The translations under genes and the position numbers were made by a program. The notes beneath the pieces are model-generated. The model searched no databases and was not told where the DNA came from. It was given only the letters and a program-made list of their open reading frames with translations. DNA of 48,226 bases from CAWDPQ01 sp049642465. GTDB lineage: Bacteria; Acidobacteriota; Vicinamibacteria; Vicinamibacterales; 2-12-FULL-66-21. The number at the start of each line of letters is the position of its first letter. The stretch's first letter is position 1. This document shows, piece by piece, positions 23,822 through 30,790 of this stretch. The stretch covers positions 1-48,226 of the forward strand of contig JBAROV010000192.1 of NCBI GenBank assembly GCA_049642465.1, in the 5' to 3' direction.

Positions 23822-23848
23822 AGTGTATGAGAATACGACAAATGTCAA
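23822..23848 (-). promoter_or_regulatory. Candidate promoter of the leucine operon
   Basis: On the minus strand, TTGACA (23848-23843) and TACACT (23827-23822) are 15 bp apart, about 36 nt before ATG 23786. A second -10-like TATCAT lies closer at 23806-23801. Either could be used. Confidence 0.4.
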
Positions 23849-23852
23849 CCAG

Positions 23853-23880
23853 TGGACGCAAGTCTCGAAGTCTGTATAAT
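23853..23880 (+). promoter_or_regulatory. Candidate sigma-70 promoter of the NtrC-type regulator
   Basis: A perfect TATAAT at 23875-23880, with TGGACG at 23853-23858 as a weak -35, spacing 16 bp. It would give a 5' leader of about 42 nt before ATG 23929. It overlaps nothing coding and faces away from the leucine operon promoter. Confidence 0.5.
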
Positions 23881-23928
23881 TCTTGCGGACATAACGCTAT
23901 CCTCCCGCATTTTTACGGATGAGTTTTG

Positions 23929-25329
23929 ATGACAACCAAGAAGAAGAATCGCGTGCTCGCGATAGATGATGAGCCGGCGATGATCGAGTGGCTGAAGATA
24001 CTGCTCGAGCACGAAGGATATGAAGTACGCACCGCCATGATTGGTACGCGTGGCGAAGAGATATTCAAAACCTGGAAACCCGACGTCGTGGTGACCGACA
24101 TGATGCTTCCCGACGCGGACGGTCTGGAGTTGTTGCGAAAGTTCAAGCAGGCCCATGGCGACACCGAGGTCATCGTGGTGACCGGCCACGGCAGCGTCCC
24201 CAAGGCCGTCGAAGCGGTGAAGGCTGGCGCGTTCGAGTTCGTCGAAAAGCCCATCGAGCCCGACGCGTTGATCGCGAAGATCGAGCGGGCCATCGAGCGG
24301 CGGGACCTCGTTGGGGAAAACCTCCTGCTGAAGCAGAAACTCGAAGGGCAGTTCCGGTTCGGCAACATCATCGGCAAGAGCAAGAAGATGCACGAGGTGC
24401 TCGAGCTGGTGGAGAGTGTAGCCGGGAGCGACGCGAATATTCTGATTCAGGGTGAAAACGGGACGGGCAAGGAGCTGATCGCGAACGCCATCCACTACAA
24501 CAGCAAGCGTGCCAAGGGACCGTTCATCAAGATCAACTGCGCCGCCATTCCCAAGGATCTGATCGAGTCGGAACTGTTTGGCTACAAAAAGGGCGCATTT
24601 ACCGGCGCGCAGAACGATAAAGAAGGACTGTTCGAGATGGCGGAAGGGGGCTCGCTGCTGCTCGACGAAATTGGCGAAATGCCCCCGTATCTCCAGACGA
24701 AACTCCTGCGCGTGCTGCAGGAGCGCGAGTATCGGCCGATCGGCAGCGATCGCATCGTCCGGGTGGATTTCCGGCTCATTTGCGCCACCAACATCGATCT
24801 CGATGCGGCGTTGCGCGATGGCAAGCTGCGGGAAGATCTCTACTTTCGCATCAATACGATCACCTTGCGAGTGCCGCCCCTCCGGGAGCGCACGGAGGAT
24901 ATTCCGCTCCTTTGCGAACATTTCCTCGAAAAATACCGTCAGCGGCACCAACGGAACGTGAAATCCATTGCGCCGGCCGCCTACCACGTCCTCATTCGGC
25001 ACCGCTGGCCGGGCAACGTGCGCGAGCTGGAAAACGTCATCGAGCGCGGCGTGCTCGTGGCCAAAGGCACCGAAATCGCGGTCAACGACTTGCCAGAATC
25101 GTTGCGCACCGAGAGTGCGACAACCGCTGAGTTTGTCATTCCGCCGCATCGCACGCTCGCCGAGATCGAGAAGATGGCCATCGTGCAGACGCTGCAGCGG
25201 ACGAATTGGAACAAGCAGGAAGCCGCGCAGATCCTCGGCCTCTATCGCCCCACGCTCTATAGCAAAATGAAGAAGCACGACATCCAGGACGGAGGGAAAG
25301 GAGTCGCCCGCCGCGCCGCTCCGGCCTGA
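23929..25329 (+). CDS. NtrC-family sigma-54-dependent response regulator
   Basis: 466 aa, three domains. Receiver (1-120): LAIDDEPAMIEW, phospho-acceptor Asp57 in VVVTDMMLPDADG, Lys in FVEKPIEPD. AAA+ domain (about 142-370): Walker A GENGTGKELIANAIH from residue 175, sigma-54-contacting GAFTGA at 222-227, Walker B GGSLLLDEIGEMP, and the arginine-finger region FRINTITLRVPPLRERTEDIPLL. The C-terminal Fis-type helix-turn-helix is NWNKQEAAQILGLYRPTLYSKMKKH. It activates transcription by sigma-54 RNA polymerase when phosphorylated. TTG 23926 is a less likely start. No kinase gene is adjacent. The Mla genes follow after 23 bp, so it may be co-transcribed with them. Confidence 0.93.
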   Translation: MTTKKKNRVLAIDDEPAMIEWLKILLEHEGYEVRTAMIGTRGEEIFKTWKPDVVVTDMMLPDADGLELLRKFKQAHGDTEVIVVTGHGSVPKAVEAVKAGAFEFVEKPIEPDALIAKIERAIERRDLVGENLLLKQKLEGQFRFGNIIGKSKKMHEVLELVESVAGSDANILIQGENGTGKELIANAIHYNSKRAKGPFIKINCAAIPKDLIESELFGYKKGAFTGAQNDKEGLFEMAEGGSLLLDEIGEMPPYLQTKLLRVLQEREYRPIGSDRIVRVDFRLICATNIDLDAALRDGKLREDLYFRINTITLRVPPLRERTEDIPLLCEHFLEKYRQRHQRNVKSIAPAAYHVLIRHRWPGNVRELENVIERGVLVAKGTEIAVNDLPESLRTESATTAEFVIPPHRTLAEIEKMAIVQTLQRTNWNKQEAAQILGLYRPTLYSKMKKHDIQDGGKGVARRAAPA

Positions 25330-25352
25330 GCCTTGCACCCCTCAGCGGCCGT

Positions 25353-26138
25353 ATGTTCGAGCGTGTTGGCATCCTCGCGCTTGATTTTCTCGCCACTGTC
25401 GGTGAAGTAGCCGCCTTCGCGTTGAAGGCGGCCCGCGAAGTCTTCGTCCCTCCGTTTGAAGTCAGCGAAACGATCCGCCAGCTGTACGAGCTTGGCGTGC
25501 GTTCGGCGCCCCTCATCTTTGTGTCGGGACTGGCGGTTGGCGTAGTGCTGTCGATGCACACCCGCGCCTCGCTGGAACGATTTGGCGCGGAAGCCATGAT
25601 TCCCGCCGGTCTGGCGATCGCGCTCGTCAAGGAGACCGGTCCACTCACTGCTGGCTTGTTGTTGTCAGGCCGGATCGGCGCGGGGATTGGGGCAGAAATC
25701 GGCGCGATGCGCGTCACCGAGCAGATTGATGCGCTCGAGGCGACGGCCGTGGATTCCTTTCGGTATCTCGTCGTCACACGTGTGACGGCCTGCGTGATTG
25801 CGGTTCCCATTCTCACCACGGTGATGAACTTCTCCGGGATACTCGGTGGATATCTTGCCGAATCGGCGGCGACTGGAATGTCGCTGCGACTGTACTTCGA
25901 CCGTGCGTTCTCGCTCGTGGATCTGACCGACTACATTCCGGCGACGCTCAAAACCATGGTCTTCGGATTCATCATCGCCACTATCTCCGCGTATCTGGGA
26001 TTCACCACGGAGTCCGGCACCGAGGGCGTCGGACGCGCGTCGACTCGTGCCGTCGTTTTATCATCGATCCTCATCATCGTTTCGAATGTCGTGCTCGTGC
26101 GGTTGATCTTCTTCATCTTTCCTCAGGCCGCAGGCTGA
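25353..26138 (+). CDS. mlaE: MlaE-type lipid ABC transporter permease
   Basis: 261 aa with five or so hydrophobic spans. MlaE signatures: LYELGVRSAPLIFVSGLAVGVVLSMHTRASLERFGAE, GLAIALVKETGPLTAGLLLSGRIGAGIGAEIGAMRVTEQIDALEATAVDSFRYLV, then C-terminal FGFIIATISAYLGFTTESGTEGVGRASTRAVV. It is the inner-membrane part of a transporter moving phospholipids or other lipids between the membranes of the envelope. The stop overlaps the mlaF start (TGATG). No clear Shine-Dalgarno precedes ATG 25353. It follows the regulator gene by 23 bp. Confidence 0.92.
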   Translation: MFERVGILALDFLATVGEVAAFALKAAREVFVPPFEVSETIRQLYELGVRSAPLIFVSGLAVGVVLSMHTRASLERFGAEAMIPAGLAIALVKETGPLTAGLLLSGRIGAGIGAEIGAMRVTEQIDALEATAVDSFRYLVVTRVTACVIAVPILTTVMNFSGILGGYLAESAATGMSLRLYFDRAFSLVDLTDYIPATLKTMVFGFIIATISAYLGFTTESGTEGVGRASTRAVVLSSILIIVSNVVLVRLIFFIFPQAAG

Positions 26139-26959
26139 TGACGATGGTCGCCACTTCGACAAGCTCACGGCAGCCAGCCGAAGACTCGGTGGGCATTCGT
26201 CGCGCGACCGGCACGGAGCGCCGCGTTGCAGTCCGTCTCGAACACGTCACGAAGAGCTTCGGCTCGCGAAAGGTGCTCGACGATGTGTCCTTCGAGGTGC
26301 CGGCCGACACCGGATTCATCATTCTGGGCCGCAGCGGGACGGGCAAAAGCGTCACCCTTCGGCACATCATTGGATTGTTGCGTCCCGACAGCGGCCGCGT
26401 CTTCGTTGACGGTGACGAGATTAGTGGCCTTGAGGGTGCGGCACTCTCAGCGGTGCGGAAGAAAATCGGATTTCTCTTTCAAAACGCCGCCCTCTTCGAC
26501 TCGATATCTGTGGGGGAAAACGTCGCGTTTCCCCTTCGTCGGCACACCAGATTGTCTGATGGCGAAATCCGGCGGCGTTCGGAGGAGAAACTGGCGGCGG
26601 TCGGGCTCGAGCGGGAGTTCAACAAGATGCCGGCCGCCCTCTCCGGAGGAATGCGAAAACGCGCAGGGCTCGCGCGGGCCATGGCACTCGATCCCCGCAT
26701 CCTCCTCGTTGACGAGCCGAGCGCGGGCCTCGACCCGATCACGGCGGACGAAATCGACGAACTGCTTTTCAACCTGAAAGCGACCGGCGGAACGACGCTG
26801 GTCGTCGTGACCCACAACATTCCGAGCGCCAAACGGCTCGGCGATGCGCTGGTCATGCTTCACGAGGGCCGCATTGTGGCGCGGGGAACCCCGGCGGAAC
26901 TCGAAGCCAGTCAGGACGAGCTCGTACGTCTGTTCATGGGATCCGCTCATGGGGGCTAA
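26138..26959 (+). CDS. mlaF: MlaF-type ABC transporter ATP-binding protein
   Basis: 273 aa. ABC ATPase domain from about residue 30: VTKSFGSRKVLDDVSFEV, Walker A GRSGTGKS, Q-loop FLFQNAALFDSISV, signature LSGGMRKRAGLARAMALDP, Walker B ILLVDEPSAGLDP, and H-loop VVVTHNI. The MlaF-type signature LSGGM rather than LSGGQ is present. The N-terminal ~30 residues before the domain are unconserved and contain the dispersed repeat at 26153-26166. ATG 26138 overlaps the mlaE stop; ATG 26144 is an alternative. It drives the MlaE permease and is followed by mlaD after 3 bp. Confidence 0.93.
   Translation: MTMVATSTSSRQPAEDSVGIRRATGTERRVAVRLEHVTKSFGSRKVLDDVSFEVPADTGFIILGRSGTGKSVTLRHIIGLLRPDSGRVFVDGDEISGLEGAALSAVRKKIGFLFQNAALFDSISVGENVAFPLRRHTRLSDGEIRRRSEEKLAAVGLEREFNKMPAALSGGMRKRAGLARAMALDPRILLVDEPSAGLDPITADEIDELLFNLKATGGTTLVVVTHNIPSAKRLGDALVMLHEGRIVARGTPAELEASQDELVRLFMGSAHGG
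26153..26169 (+). repeat. Dispersed repeat in the 5' end of mlaF
   Basis: CTTCGACAAGCTCA matches the core of the widespread CCCTTCGACAAGCTCAGGG repeat. It encodes TSTSS in the unconserved N-terminus. See also 12528. Confidence 0.45.
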
Positions 26960-26962
26960 TTC

Positions 26963-28327
26963 GTGAGAACGCGTCCGGTCATGGTCGGCGCTTTTGTCCT
27001 TGGTGGCGTGCTCCTGTTCACCGCTGGATTGTTCCTCATCGGCAACAGGCGAATGCTGTTCACCGAGAACTTTCATGTCTACGCGGAGTTCTCGGAGATC
27101 GCGGCGCTCGACAACGGCGCCAAGGTGCGTGTCGCAGGGATGGATGCCGGCGAGGTGGAGAACATCCGCGTACCGGCGGGACCGAAGGGCCGCTTCCGCG
27201 TGAGGATGCGCGTGCGGGAAGACTTACACCCGCTCATCCGCCTCGACTCGGTGGCCACGATTCAGAATGACGGGCTGGTAGGCAACAAGTTCGTCCAGAT
27301 CGAGAGCGGTACAGAGCAATCACCGGTCGTGCCCGACACCGGAACGATTCAGTCGCGCGAACCATTCGATATCGCCGATCTGATGCAGAAGATGAGCGAC
27401 ACCATCGACAGCGTGAATACGATGCTGGTTGACGTCAAAACCAACCTTGATACCGCCCTGGGATCCGTGTCGGACGTTGCGACCGAGGCGCAAGACCTGA
27501 TGAACGAGGTCAGCGGCGACGTTCGGACCATTCTCGCCTCAACGAACAAGATGACCAAAGATCTGGGCGCCATCGTCGATGGCGTTCGAAACGGCCGGGG
27601 GACGGTTGGCAAATTCGTGAATGACGACAGCCTCTATGCCAGCGTCAAGGCGATGATGGCCGATGCGGAGAAGGCCGTAACCAACGTTCGGGAAGCGAGC
27701 GAGCAGGCCAAGGGGGCGATCGCCGATTTCCGCGGCGAGGGGGGGCCGGTCAAAGGACTCAGTGGCCAGCTTCAACAGACGCTGGCGGCGGCGCGGGATG
27801 TCATGACGGATCTCGCAGAAAACACGGAGGCGCTGAAACGCAACTTCTTTTTCCGCGGGTTCTTCAACCGACGAGGATATTTCGACCTCGATGACGTCAC
27901 CCCGGCAGAGTACCGTCAGGGCGCCCTGCAGACCCGCGATCGCCGCGTTCTGAAGATCTGGCTCGGCGCCAATGTGCTCTTCGAGACCGACGCGAACGGC
28001 GAGGAGCGTTTGAGCGACGGGGGACAAGGCCGGCTGGATTCGGCGATGTCCCAATACGTGCGGTATCCGCGCTCCAGCCCCCTGGTGATTGAAACCTATT
28101 CACGCGAACTGACAGGAGACGAACGATATTTGACAGGCACCCGCCGGGCTAAGCTCGTCCGTGACTACCTGGTCGGCAAGTTCCGTCTCGATGCCAACTA
28201 TGTCGCCCCGATGTTGCTTGGAACTGAAGCGAATGGCAGCCCGTCAGGGAACACTTGGGATGGAATTGCTCTGGCGCTGTTTGTCCCGACGACGGCCCTG
28301 CGGGGTGCTTCGGGGTCAATGCCCTGA
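26963..28327 (+). CDS. mlaD: MlaD/MCE-domain protein with OmpA-like C-terminal domain
   Basis: 454 aa from GTG 26963. Residues 5-27 are one membrane anchor (VMVGAFVLGGVLLFTAGLFLIG). The MCE domain follows at about 33-115 (NFHVYAEFSEIAALDNGAKVRVAGMDAGEVENI, ATIQNDGLVGNKFVQIESG). Residues ~125-290 are a long predicted helical/coiled-coil region (MQKMSDTIDSVNTMLVDVKTNLDTAL; TNKMTKDLGAIVDGVRNGRGTVGKFVNDDSLY). The last ~110 residues (VLFETDANGEERLSDGGQGRLDSAMSQYV, VIETYSRELTGDE, RRAKLVRDYLVGKF) resemble an OmpA/MotB peptidoglycan-binding fold. That tail is not found in E. coli MlaD and could tie the transporter to the cell wall. It completes the mlaE-mlaF-mlaD operon. Confidence 0.82.
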   Translation: MRTRPVMVGAFVLGGVLLFTAGLFLIGNRRMLFTENFHVYAEFSEIAALDNGAKVRVAGMDAGEVENIRVPAGPKGRFRVRMRVREDLHPLIRLDSVATIQNDGLVGNKFVQIESGTEQSPVVPDTGTIQSREPFDIADLMQKMSDTIDSVNTMLVDVKTNLDTALGSVSDVATEAQDLMNEVSGDVRTILASTNKMTKDLGAIVDGVRNGRGTVGKFVNDDSLYASVKAMMADAEKAVTNVREASEQAKGAIADFRGEGGPVKGLSGQLQQTLAAARDVMTDLAENTEALKRNFFFRGFFNRRGYFDLDDVTPAEYRQGALQTRDRRVLKIWLGANVLFETDANGEERLSDGGQGRLDSAMSQYVRYPRSSPLVIETYSRELTGDERYLTGTRRAKLVRDYLVGKFRLDANYVAPMLLGTEANGSPSGNTWDGIALALFVPTTALRGASGSMP

Positions 28328-28372
28328 AAATCCGTCAGTTTGAGGGTGCCCGCCGTGGCATGCCGTTTGGAT

Positions 28373-28401
28373 TGAAGATGGGATGTATGGTGCCATCTTC
28401 A
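28373..28401 (+). terminator. 9-bp hairpin after the mla operon
   Basis: TGAAGATGG (28373-28381) and CCATCTTCA (28393-28401) pair perfectly around 11 nt, 45 nt after the mlaD stop. The rest of the 250-bp gap to 28578 shows nothing else I can identify. Confidence 0.5.
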
Positions 28402-28577
28402 GGCGACCGCTCCGTTGTCGTAGTCGCGGCCGCGTTTCCGCGGGCCAAAGCAACGGGCGTCCGCGTCAGATGTTGACTCATACGGACCACCAGGTGGGCT
28501 GGTAGCGGAGTGCGCGGCCGTCATTGCATCACCAGCGGCTGCCTCGGGAGGAGCGTTGGGAATAGAGGGAGGCCGAT

Positions 28578-28820
28578 GTGGATGAGCGAGCGCGAGTTCT
28601 GACAGCAACTTTTCTGGGTGCGGTGATCGGTGGAGTCTGGGGCTGGTTGTATCTGACCGAAGCCGGACGCAGGGTCCGGCACCAGCTCGAGCCACGGCTG
28701 GACAACTTCATTACTGAAGTGACGCAGTTGCGCGGGACAGTGAACAAGGCGCGCACGGCTGCGAACGAAGGGTGGCGTTCACTGAACGAAATTACGGGCC
28801 AGGGCCGCTGGTCGGCTTAG
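28578..28820 (+). CDS. Small YtxH-like membrane-anchored protein
   Basis: 80 aa from GTG 28578, with AGGGAGG 5 nt upstream. One glycine-rich hydrophobic segment (LTATFLGAVIGGVWGWLYLT, about 7-26) is followed by an amphipathic, mostly charged helical tail (GRRVRHQLEPRLDNFITEVTQLRGTVNKARTAANEGWRSLNE). This is the build of YtxH-type stress proteins. The function is unknown. It heads a run of three small genes with a similar build. Confidence 0.7.
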   Translation: MDERARVLTATFLGAVIGGVWGWLYLTEAGRRVRHQLEPRLDNFITEVTQLRGTVNKARTAANEGWRSLNEITGQGRWSA

Positions 28821-28835
28821 TAGGGGGAAACAGAC

Positions 28836-29270
28836 ATGGATCCAAATCTCGCGTCGACGCTTGAGACGACCAACACGATGCTCGGCATCATGGCGGCAGT
28901 GAGCGTGCTCGAAGCGCTCGTGCTGATTGGCGTGGCTGTTGGCGCATTTCTGGCGTACCGCAGAGTGATGACGCTGCTGAACGATCTCGAAGCGCGCCAG
29001 ATTGCTCCGCTGCGTGTGAAAGTGGATGGCATTCTCGCCGACGTGAAGTCAGTGACCGCACGCGTCAGTCAGCAAACCGAACGTGTGGATCATGCGATCT
29101 CCGGCACGATGGAACGCGTGGATGACACCGCGGAACGCGTGAAGAGCACGGTCATGGACAAAGTGCATCACGCGATAGGCATCGTCCGCGGCGTTCGCGC
29201 CGTGATCATGTCCATCATAAGCAGCGAATCCAGGCCGAAGCCTCCCGCCACGGCCGCGGGACGGCTCTAG
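28836..29270 (+). CDS. Small membrane protein with long coiled-coil tail (DUF948-like)
   Basis: 144 aa. ATG 28836 follows AGGGGGAAA. One membrane span (IMAAVSVLEALVLIGVAVGAFLAYR, about 18-42) precedes a long helical stretch with heptad-like spacing (LRVKVDGILADVKSVTARVSQQTERVDHAISGTMERVDDTAERVKS). The shape matches DUF948/YtxG-type proteins, often encoded next to YtxH proteins, and both neighbours are of that type. The function is unknown; general envelope stress is the usual annotation. Confidence 0.72.
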   Translation: MDPNLASTLETTNTMLGIMAAVSVLEALVLIGVAVGAFLAYRRVMTLLNDLEARQIAPLRVKVDGILADVKSVTARVSQQTERVDHAISGTMERVDDTAERVKSTVMDKVHHAIGIVRGVRAVIMSIISSESRPKPPATAAGRL

Positions 29271-29358
29271 AGGGCGATCAGGCGACCGGGGGAGCCCCGC
29301 CCGCGCGTTTTGCTGCGGGGTGGGGTGGGACGGCCGATAACAATCAACAGGAGGGTGC

Positions 29359-29742
29359 ATGGCGTACGAATACGATCGTTTTGAACGGGAAGATGGCGGC
29401 GGCTCGTTTCTGATGGGGCTGCTTGCGGGAACAGTGCTCGGCGCAGGTCTCGGCATGCTGTTCGCGCCCAAACCGGGGTCCGAGTTGCGCAACCAGATCG
29501 GCGAACAGGCGGGTCGGCTCCGCTCGACGGCGACCGATACCTATCAGCAGGCGTCGGAGAAAGTCAGCCAGATCGTGGATCGCGGGCGTGAGGCTTACGA
29601 TCGCGCGCGCGGCAGCGTCGGTACGAGCGGAGCGGATGAGAGCAGCTTTTCGTCAGGTACCCCCGGCTCGACCGGCGGCTACGGCACAACTGGCGCTTCC
29701 TCGACAGGCTACACGCCAGCGGGCTCAACGAATCGGGGCTGA
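29359..29742 (+). CDS. YtxH domain-containing protein
   Basis: 127 aa with AGGAGGG before ATG 29359. Gly-rich membrane segment GGSFLMGLLAGTVLGAGLGMLFAPKPGSELRNQIGE (about 14-48) is the YtxH signature, followed by a helical region (LRSTATDTYQQASEKVSQIVDRGREAYDRAR) and a low-complexity Ser/Thr/Gly tail (GTPGSTGGYGTTGASSTGYTP). It is the last of three small genes and is followed by a perfect 14-bp hairpin. The YtxH family is linked to general stress in Bacillus; the role here is not shown. Confidence 0.82.
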   Translation: MAYEYDRFEREDGGGSFLMGLLAGTVLGAGLGMLFAPKPGSELRNQIGEQAGRLRSTATDTYQQASEKVSQIVDRGREAYDRARGSVGTSGADESSFSSGTPGSTGGYGTTGASSTGYTPAGSTNRG

Positions 29743-29748
29743 CGCACA

Positions 29749-29784
29749 CACGTGCGACGTGCCACAAGGTGCACGTCGCACGTG
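29749..29784 (+). terminator. Perfect 14-bp hairpin after the YtxH gene
   Basis: CACGTGCGACGTGC (29749-29762) and GCACGTCGCACGTG (29771-29784) pair perfectly around an 8-nt loop, starting 7 nt after the stop. No U-tract follows. This is the longest perfect stem in the window outside the tandem element. Confidence 0.65.
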
Positions 29785-29795
29785 GCGGTTCCAAC

Positions 29796-29801
29796 TATCA
29801 T
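29796..29801 (+). promoter_or_regulatory. Candidate -10 for a leaderless YihY-family mRNA
   Basis: TATCAT ends 6 nt before GTG 29808, so the predicted transcription start coincides with the start codon. There is no Shine-Dalgarno. Confidence 0.4.
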
Positions 29802-29807
29802 TGATTC

Positions 29808-30743
29808 GTGAATGCGCAGGGAGCTGCCCCGCATCAGACGCGTTTTTCGTTCTCCCGTCGTCTGCTAGCCAAGGCGCGGGGCGAGATCCGATTGACCTCG
29901 CTGGCCGTCTGGCGCGGTATCACAGGCTTCTACAGCAGCGATAACCTCACCTTCGCCTCGTCCATCGCGTACTACTCACTCCTTTCGCTCTTTCCGTTCT
30001 TTCTGCTCGCGTTCTCCATCATTGCGAGCGTGACCAGCTCAGACGCCGACCGAATGGCGGTATTGAATTTCGTCCTTCGATATTTCCCTCAGAAGTTCAA
30101 CTTCGTGGACGAACAGCTCAACGCCTTGCAGCAGGCGCGCATCCGGCTTGGCGTGGCGGGCAGCATTCTGATGACGTGGGCCGCGATGGGCGTGTTTGGC
30201 GCGATCACGTCAGCCGTCAACCATGCGTGGGGAGTGGACAAGCAGCCGAGCTTCCTGAAGCACAAGTTGATTTCGTTCGTGATGCTGCTGCTGGCGGGCG
30301 TCCTGCTCGTCCTCGGGCTGCTTCTGGTGAGCGCCGTCAACGTGATAGAGGCGCCATGGTTTTCGGCGGTGCTCGCGAAAACACCCGGGTTGATCGCACT
30401 CCAAAGCCTTGCCTTGAGGTGGGCGACCACCCTCATTTTCATCCTGGTTGTCGGGCTGGTGTTCTACTTCGTACCCAACGCCCAGGTCCGCTTTCGCGAC
30501 GTCTGGGTCGGCGCAGTGCTCACAGGTCTGCTGTGGCGTGTCGCGCTGGCGGGCTTTTCCTTCTACGTACGTGACTCGCGCATGAGCGTCCACGGCTCGG
30601 TTGCCGCGGTCGTGGCGTTCTTATTCTGGATATACGTGTCTGCCGTCATTCTGCTGTACGGCGTCGAAGTAACGGCAGCCAATGCACGCCTGCGGCGGCG
30701 CAGGCCGGAAGAAATCCCGGCGGCACCAGCACCCAGAGTCTAG
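29808..30743 (+). CDS. YihY/virulence factor BrkB family membrane protein
   Basis: 311 aa from GTG 29808. About six membrane spans with family landmarks: NLTFASSIAYYSLLSLFPFFLLAFSIIAS, GVAGSILMTWAAMGVFGAITSAVNHAWGV, VGLVFYFVPNAQVRFRDVWVGAVLTGLLWRVALAGFSFYV, and GSVAAVVAFLFWIYVSAVILLYGVEVTAANAR. Family members are inner-membrane proteins of unclear transport or division-linked function; the old ribonuclease BN label is wrong. The stop codon lies in a short heptameric repeat run. Promoter and start overlap, so leaderless translation is likely. Confidence 0.9.
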   Translation: MNAQGAAPHQTRFSFSRRLLAKARGEIRLTSLAVWRGITGFYSSDNLTFASSIAYYSLLSLFPFFLLAFSIIASVTSSDADRMAVLNFVLRYFPQKFNFVDEQLNALQQARIRLGVAGSILMTWAAMGVFGAITSAVNHAWGVDKQPSFLKHKLISFVMLLLAGVLLVLGLLLVSAVNVIEAPWFSAVLAKTPGLIALQSLALRWATTLIFILVVGLVFYFVPNAQVRFRDVWVGAVLTGLLWRVALAGFSFYVRDSRMSVHGSVAAVVAFLFWIYVSAVILLYGVEVTAANARLRRRRPEEIPAAPAPRV

Positions 30744-30762
30744 TTGGCAGTTGTCAGTTTTC
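30735..30762 (+). repeat. Short heptameric array at the stop of the YihY gene
   Basis: AGAGTCT, AGTTGGC, AGTTGTC, AGTTTTC are four consecutive 7-bp units. The TAG stop lies at the junction of units one and two (30741-30743). The period and the AGT start match the array at 18261. Confidence 0.55.
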
Positions 30763-30790
30763 GCGCGAAATCTTTCCGAGCCCCGAGCCC

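Noticed and set aside
23845..25338. 497-codon ORF on the minus strand
   Set aside because: Antisense shadow of the NtrC-type regulator, whose domains are unambiguous.
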